Below are positions 48,094 to 52,428 of a stretch of DNA of 52,428 nucleotides, piece after piece. Below the pieces are notes generated by a model, which saw nothing but the letters and a program-made list of their open reading frames with translations, ran no database searches and was not told the origin of the DNA. Source of the DNA: Marine Group I thaumarchaeote SCGC AAA799-D11 (lineage in GTDB: Archaea; Thermoproteota; Nitrososphaeria; Nitrososphaerales; Nitrosopumilaceae); the NCBI GenBank assembly GCA_000746765.1, contig JOSY01000016.1, positions 1-52,428 on the forward strand, written 5' to 3'. The position numbers and the translations under genes are program-made. The stretch's first letter is position 1. Every line of letters starts with the position of its first letter.

Positions 48094-49278
48094 CTATCTG
48101 TTTGCTAATATTTCCTGTAATTCCTTAATTTCCTGTTCTTTTTTCATGTTGTCAGCTCTAATACTGGATAATTGATTCATTACGTCTGTAAGAGCAATCA
48201 TATCTTGTTTTGATTTAGCTTGTTCTTCTTCAAGTTTCTTTACTCTTTCATCGGAATCAACTACCTCAATAGTGTCATAAATCATCAATTGGTTTTCTGA
48301 TCTGATGAATTTCTCTAGAAATTGATCTTGATTTCTTATGTATTGACCAAGATATTTTTTGTGTCCAATGTATTCATGTCCCCATGTTTCATCTATTGCT
48401 ATGGAACATTGAGTGGATGTGTAAGAGCGTATGGAGTGAATTGTCTTTTTGTGTCTGTCACTACTTTGATATTTCTCCCCAAATTCTGAATGGGTTTTAG
48501 CTATTTTATCTCTGTAATATGCAAATGACGTTTGAAATGCCCCTTTGGAAACCTCTGAATCCTCATTTGTGCCAAAAAGTAACTCATTTTCCTCCTTACT
48601 TTTGTATAATCTCAGGAAACTAGGCTCAGTTTCTCTAGTAATGTAGCAGATTCTGGCTCTTTTGGTCTTTGTGTACCTTGACTGTATACTTATTTTGACT
48701 CTCTTCCCTCCTATTTCTACATCTTTTTTTCTTATCTGACACAATTCCTGAATTCTCATTCCTGTATCTTTTAGTATCATAAACTGAAGTTTCTTTGTAT
48801 TTGATATCGAATCAAGGAAAATTCTCATCTGTTCTTTTGTAAATGCTTCAGGTTCTTCTTCTTCAGGTTTTGGAATCTTTATTTTTCTGCTTATTTTATT
48901 GATGTTTACCTCAACGTTCCATACATCATCAAGCAATTGCCTAATCTTGTTTACATACAGCTTGACTGTACTAGGATTTTTCTTGCCAATTTTTCTTTTG
49001 ATATGATTGTATTTTCCATGATAGTATGTAATTTCTGGATGATCATTCAAACACCATTGAACAAATTTGTTCAATACTGTGATGATTTTGTTACTGTTGC
49101 GTTCTTCCTCCCAATCTGTAGCTAAATCATCCAATACTTGATTAGCTGTTTTGTTAAATTCATCTGTACAAAAAAAATCAAATTGATGAATTATTGATGC
49201 ATACTGTTCTCGCATGCTCTTTATTTGAATATTTTTTAGATATTCGTCAACTGTTATTTTGTTATCTATGTAAGACAT
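48094..49278 (-). CDS. Tyrosine recombinase/integrase (right copy)
   Basis: In this 394-residue protein the catalytic residues are Arg in DTGMRIQELCQ, the IHSIR box, YIGH and Tyr in GQYIRNQ. It is clearly paralogous to the left copy over the whole length, including the start (MSYIDN versus MSYVSD), VVDSDERVKKLEEEQ and the final SIRADNMKKEQEIKELQE coil. It points leftward into the accessory region, opposite to the left copy. Confidence 0.9.
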   Translation of the reverse strand: MSYIDNKITVDEYLKNIQIKSMREQYASIIHQFDFFCTDEFNKTANQVLDDLATDWEEERNSNKIITVLNKFVQWCLNDHPEITYYHGKYNHIKRKIGKKNPSTVKLYVNKIRQLLDDVWNVEVNINKISRKIKIPKPEEEEPEAFTKEQMRIFLDSISNTKKLQFMILKDTGMRIQELCQIRKKDVEIGGKRVKISIQSRYTKTKRARICYITRETEPSFLRLYKSKEENELLFGTNEDSEVSKGAFQTSFAYYRDKIAKTHSEFGEKYQSSDRHKKTIHSIRSYTSTQCSIAIDETWGHEYIGHKKYLGQYIRNQDQFLEKFIRSENQLMIYDTIEVVDSDERVKKLEEEQAKSKQDMIALTDVMNQLSSIRADNMKKEQEIKELQEILANR

Positions 49279-49313
49279 ATTGTTATTACATATTCTTATG
49301 GTTATAAGAGACG
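49279..49313 (-). promoter_or_regulatory. Upstream element shared with the left recombinase
   Basis: Read on the minus strand, CGTCTCTTATAACCATAAG lies 35 bp before the ATG. It matches the element before the left recombinase at 15 of 19 positions. It may be a common promoter/operator or an arm of an attachment site. Confidence 0.45.
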
Positions 49314-49328
49314 GTAAGGTTTAGACTT

Positions 49329-50609
49329 TCAGTTGTTTTGTGCCGTTAAAATTAAAACTTCCCAAGGAAATTCAATTATTCCGTTTCTTTTTGTGAATGG
49401 TTCCGTATTTTCCTTTACCGTTTCCTTTAGTTCTTTTTTTTGTGAACTTTCTAATTGATTTAATTTTTTTTTGATTGGTTTTGCCACATATTTGAGATAG
49501 TTTTTCCAATATTCATCAAAATTTCCTGGACTATATCTGAAGACAAAATCTTTAACTAAAATTTTAGAAAATCCTGATTTTTTTACTTCATCTCTTAGTG
49601 ATTTTTTTGTTCCAAATCTGTCTAAAGATGGAGTACCTGGTGGAATATAATCTGGAATAAATTCAGTCACTGCATCTATAATATTTCCAAAAAATGGAAC
49701 TCTGTCTTTATGTCCATGTACAGATATTCCTAATTTGCCTGATTTTTTGAGGCTATTTCTCATATTTTTTAGGGCTTTGACAGCATTTGGAAAGAAAAAT
49801 AATGCGTATTGACATGTTATGATGTCAAATTTTTCCTTGAACGAAAAGTTTTCTGCATCAGAATTTATTAAAAGAAGGTTTGAAGCATTTTCATTCCACT
49901 TTTTTGCAATCTTTATTGCAGTAACAGATGTATCAGTACCAACAACATATCCTGTTTTACCAACTTTCTGTGTTAGTTTTTTTGTCACAGCTCCAGTCCC
50001 ACATGTAGGATCACAAATTTTCATTCCTTCTTTGGGCTCTAACAGTTCTACTAAAAGTTGGACAATTTCTCTAGGGGTGAAAAATTCTCCTGCTTTTTGA
50101 CCTGCAGAATCTGCAAATTGTCCTAATAGGTACTCATATGCCTGACCAAAAACATCTTCATTTTCTAAATCTTCATTTCCTAATCTTCTATCTTTTTCAC
50201 TAAAGTGAGATACTAAAGAGAGTAAAACATCATCCGAATAATCATTTTTGTTATTGTATGTAATATTTGTAAGAACACCTTTTAGTTTAGAATTTGCCTT
50301 TTCAATTTCAATACATGCCTTATCTATGGTCTCCCCAATATTTTCAAATGTGTTTTCGATTTCACTCCATCTTGATTTTTCTGGAATAAAAAATGGATGT
50401 CTGTCTGGATCATTCCATGCTTCATCTTTACCATATTTCTTTTCAAGACTCGTAGCTTTGTCTTCAAATACATCACTCAATCTTTTGAGAAAAAGCATTC
50501 CAAGAATTGGTTTTCTATACTCGTTGGGATCAATTCCACCTTTTTCATCTAGAATATCTGCTGCATGCCAAAGATGTGTCTTTAATTCCTCAAATGTTAA
50601 TTTTGACAC
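49329..50609 (-). CDS. Chimeric methyltransferase: HsdM-type N-terminus, UbiE-like C-terminus
   Basis: In this 426-residue protein residues 1-200 match type I restriction HsdM: FEELKTHLWHAADILDEKGG, YRKPILGMLFLKRLSDVFED, then QKAGEFFTPREIVQLLVELL, ending with motif I DPTCGTG. After this point the sequence is a class I small-substrate methyltransferase of the Methyltransf_11 kind (VVGTDTSVTAIKIAKKW, DIITCQYALFFFPNAVKALK, MRNSLKKSGKLGISVHGH). The NPPF/NPPY motif IV needed for adenine methylation is absent. It could arise by recombination at motif I. No hsdS or hsdR is adjacent. Its substrate is unknown. Confidence 0.8.
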   Translation of the reverse strand: MSKLTFEELKTHLWHAADILDEKGGIDPNEYRKPILGMLFLKRLSDVFEDKATSLEKKYGKDEAWNDPDRHPFFIPEKSRWSEIENTFENIGETIDKACIEIEKANSKLKGVLTNITYNNKNDYSDDVLLSLVSHFSEKDRRLGNEDLENEDVFGQAYEYLLGQFADSAGQKAGEFFTPREIVQLLVELLEPKEGMKICDPTCGTGAVTKKLTQKVGKTGYVVGTDTSVTAIKIAKKWNENASNLLLINSDAENFSFKEKFDIITCQYALFFFPNAVKALKNMRNSLKKSGKLGISVHGHKDRVPFFGNIIDAVTEFIPDYIPPGTPSLDRFGTKKSLRDEVKKSGFSKILVKDFVFRYSPGNFDEYWKNYLKYVAKPIKKKLNQLESSQKKELKETVKENTEPFTKRNGIIEFPWEVLILTAQNN

Positions 50610-50795
50610 ATGGTAATTTTATGGACATATCATTTAGGTGTTAATGTAAATTTCATTAATGGTGTATTGAGAAAATAACACAATACCCAACATTAGATAA
50701 AGATGAACATGAATAATTACTCATGATTCAAGGAATTGTTAACAGGAAAGATTCTGTTCTTGATATTAAGTCACAATATATCAAATTAACAAGAA

Positions 50796-51947
50796 TTAAT
50801 TAACTTGAATTATTCTTTTTTCAACTAGAAATGTGATTCCTTTTATGAAGTCGCCTTCAGAAATCATTCCATCTGCCCACCATCCAGCATTGTTTCTAAT
50901 CCAATCAGGAACTTGCTGTTCTGCAACCTCAGAAGCTTGTTCAGGCAAACTATCAATTCCAATTATCTTTTCTTTGATTAAGAATCCAATGCCCTGAGTA
51001 AATGTAGAATCGTCAACTTGGCCATCTGCCCACCACTTAGCATTATTTTTTACCCAATCAGGAATCTTTGTTTGTTTCAAATTTTCTTTTTCAGGAATAG
51101 ATTTAGGAAATTCTAATTCGCTTATCTTAAAAGGTTCGACTACTTGTTTCCATTTTGTTTTATAGAATAATGTGAATTCAAAATCCTTATCGGCTTCTGC
51201 TTTCAATGTTTTAGACCAATCAAAATAACCTTCTTCAGTTACACCGACATTAAATTTTTCATCATCATAATTATGATCTATCCTGATAGGGATATTGTAT
51301 CTTAACGGATCACTATAGGATGGTTGAATATCAAAACGCGAATTTCCTGTTTCTGGTAATTGTACGTATTTTCCTTCTAAAGTAATTTTTCCAGATTGTT
51401 GAGATTCTTTTTCAAAATACAAGACAAGACTTACTATCTCATCAGTATGATTGTATAATTCAACTGTATTTGGTGGAGATTCATATTTTACTTGAGATAT
51501 TTGTTTCAAGCCTTGGCTAATCTCGACTTGTTCTCCAGTTGATGAAAGGGGAATCCATTTTACTACTTTTATTATATCACCATGTGTTACTGTAGTTTGG
51601 TAAATTACATCATATGCAAAAGGATAATCTAAAACAAAGAGATGTTTTTGATTTCCTAAATCTAGTTTGACTCTCTCTTCTCGTTCTATCTCAGTATTAG
51701 AATTTTTGAATATCCCTTTAGTCGTTACTAGGATATGTCCTTGATCTTTTAACTCTCCTTCAACAACAATTCCCAATATTGAGCCATTTCCATCATATTT
51801 TGAGAATTCTCCTCCGTCAGAAACATCAGGATTAACTTTGACAATTAATTCTGTTTCATCAGCAAATGCTGTTCCCGGAATAATCAAAAGTAAAGGAATT
51901 ATTCCAAGAATCAAAAATTTATACAATAGTGAATTTCCCATTATCAT
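50796..51947 (-). CDS. Secreted protein with C-terminal NNAxWWADG repeats
   Basis: A 383-residue protein; signal peptide to about GTAFADE (an ATG two codons in, 51941, could be the start). The middle is beta-rich and Ig-like (GKITLEGKYVQLPETGNSRF, DYPFAYDVIYQTTV). The C-terminus has two copies of a ~35-residue repeat: VPDWVKNNAKWWADGQVDDS-like (as IPDWVKNNAKWWADG) and VPDWIRNNAGWWADGMISEG, each followed by F..GI.FL and II. The repeat is frequent in secreted proteins of ammonia-oxidizing archaea; its role is unknown, perhaps peptidoglycan-like or surface binding. Confidence 0.8.
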   Translation of the reverse strand: MIMGNSLLYKFLILGIIPLLLIIPGTAFADETELIVKVNPDVSDGGEFSKYDGNGSILGIVVEGELKDQGHILVTTKGIFKNSNTEIEREERVKLDLGNQKHLFVLDYPFAYDVIYQTTVTHGDIIKVVKWIPLSSTGEQVEISQGLKQISQVKYESPPNTVELYNHTDEIVSLVLYFEKESQQSGKITLEGKYVQLPETGNSRFDIQPSYSDPLRYNIPIRIDHNYDDEKFNVGVTEEGYFDWSKTLKAEADKDFEFTLFYKTKWKQVVEPFKISELEFPKSIPEKENLKQTKIPDWVKNNAKWWADGQVDDSTFTQGIGFLIKEKIIGIDSLPEQASEVAEQQVPDWIRNNAGWWADGMISEGDFIKGITFLVEKRIIQVN

Positions 51948-52428
51948 AAATTTAGATGTTTAGACGATTTACAAGATACGATTTTACAATAACCATATCT
52001 TTTAGCCTCAAAAATTCCTAGTAATTTCCTTATGATTTGCAATATGCTAGGATGTGACACTTAAGATTATGCCAAGATAATGTTCTATTATTTTGAGGAA
52101 GGGATGAGAAAGCCGTTCTGTAAGGAAATTATGAGATTTTGTATTAATCATACAAAGCAAATATCAGAAGATGATGGTTATTCTGTTAGGTAGTTTTACA
52201 ATTTCAGGCATGGACACTATATGGCATTGATACAAGAAATACTGAACATTGTATCAAATACCTAGTCTAATTCTGCATAATGGATCATATTATCGAATGG
52301 AAAAACCAGAACCAGATGATGACTTGATCCAAGTCATCCTAAAACCGATCATTTTGTAAAATAATTACGATCATCTTGATCTAAGAATTATCTCAATTGA
52401 TACCATTCCATGAAATATCAAGAAATAA
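51948..52428. other. Right-end region without a convincing gene
   Basis: 481 bp to the window end. It holds only short frames, e.g. 52080-52193 plus (37 residues, MFYYFEEGMRKPFCKEIM) and 52299-52361 plus (20 residues). A 9-bp hairpin GATGACTTG-ATC-CAAGTCATC lies at 52318-52338. No tRNA or rRNA was seen. The promoter of the secreted protein must lie just after 51947. Confidence 0.6.

Noticed and set aside
50723-50803. 26-residue frame MIQGIVNRKDSVLDIKSQ...
   Set aside because: Too short, overlaps the end of the secreted-protein gene, and has no motif.
52080-52193. 37-residue frame near the right end
   Set aside because: It has a start and stop, but no motif or neighbour supports it; kept only as a note in the region entry.
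1-52428. CRISPR array or cas genes
   Set aside because: No regularly spaced repeat series was seen, and no protein resembles Cas families.

Overview
The window looks like a chromosome segment of a marine-type ammonia-oxidizing archaeon (Nitrososphaerota, Nitrosopumilus-like). Reasons: strongly AT-rich DNA; archaeal information genes (TATA-binding protein, class I lysyl-tRNA synthetase, archaeal Elp3, type II methionine aminopeptidase); F420 cofactor genes cofG/cofH; an Amt ammonium transporter beside PII proteins; secreted proteins with the NNAxWWADG repeat typical of this group; many TTG/GTG starts; and TATA-like boxes about 25 nt before start codons, which suggests leaderless transcripts. 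The assignment rests on gene content; no 16S rRNA or amo gene is in the window.

1-30.3 kb is mostly core genome. 0-5.8 kb: CBS protein, 3-methyladenine glycosylase, a tight pair of a carbonic-anhydrase-like protein and an Nramp-like transporter with a rewritten metal site, ferritin, then a row of very small Cys-rich or membrane proteins. 5.8-13.5 kb, minus strand: coiled-coil protein, lysS, elp3, a Lys-rich tail protein, a CPA2 antiporter, purM and a PAC2 chaperone-like protein. 13.8-18.8 kb: a secreted coiled-coil protein, small regulators, two PII-type proteins and amt, with a 17-bp palindrome between the divergent PII and amt genes. 18.9-30.3 kb: Ca/Na antiporter, PmbA/TldE-cofH-cofG, HtrA protease, glycosyltransferase, SRPBCC protein, CsaA-like protein, TBP with a 24-bp palindrome at its stop codon, a DUF1512-like protein and methionine aminopeptidase.

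30.3-50.6 kb is accessory. It is bracketed by two paralogous tyrosine recombinases pointing inward (30395-31540 plus, 48094-49278 minus) that also share similar upstream DNA. Between them lie a nuclease-helicase fusion, a 1527-residue surface protein (beta-helix, two HYR domains, cupredoxin) overlapping a CFI-box membrane partner, a four-gene overlapping replication-like module with a P-loop ATPase, an AbiE-like winged-helix/nucleotidyltransferase pair whose second gene appears to start at CTG behind a strong Shine-Dalgarno, a tRNA-Pro(UGG) with a likely C/D box sRNA just downstream, an amber-interrupted zinc-ribbon gene, an overlapping HNH nuclease/MazG-like pair, and winged-helix regulators. 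Just outside the right recombinase is a solitary chimera with an HsdM-type N-terminus and a small-molecule-type methyltransferase C-terminus. The window ends with a secreted NNAxWWADG-repeat protein and about 480 bp without a convincing gene.

The strongest candidates for something new are the HNH/MazG-like pair, the HsdM chimera, the AbiE-like pair with its unusual start, and the carbonic-anhydrase-like/Nramp-like pair.
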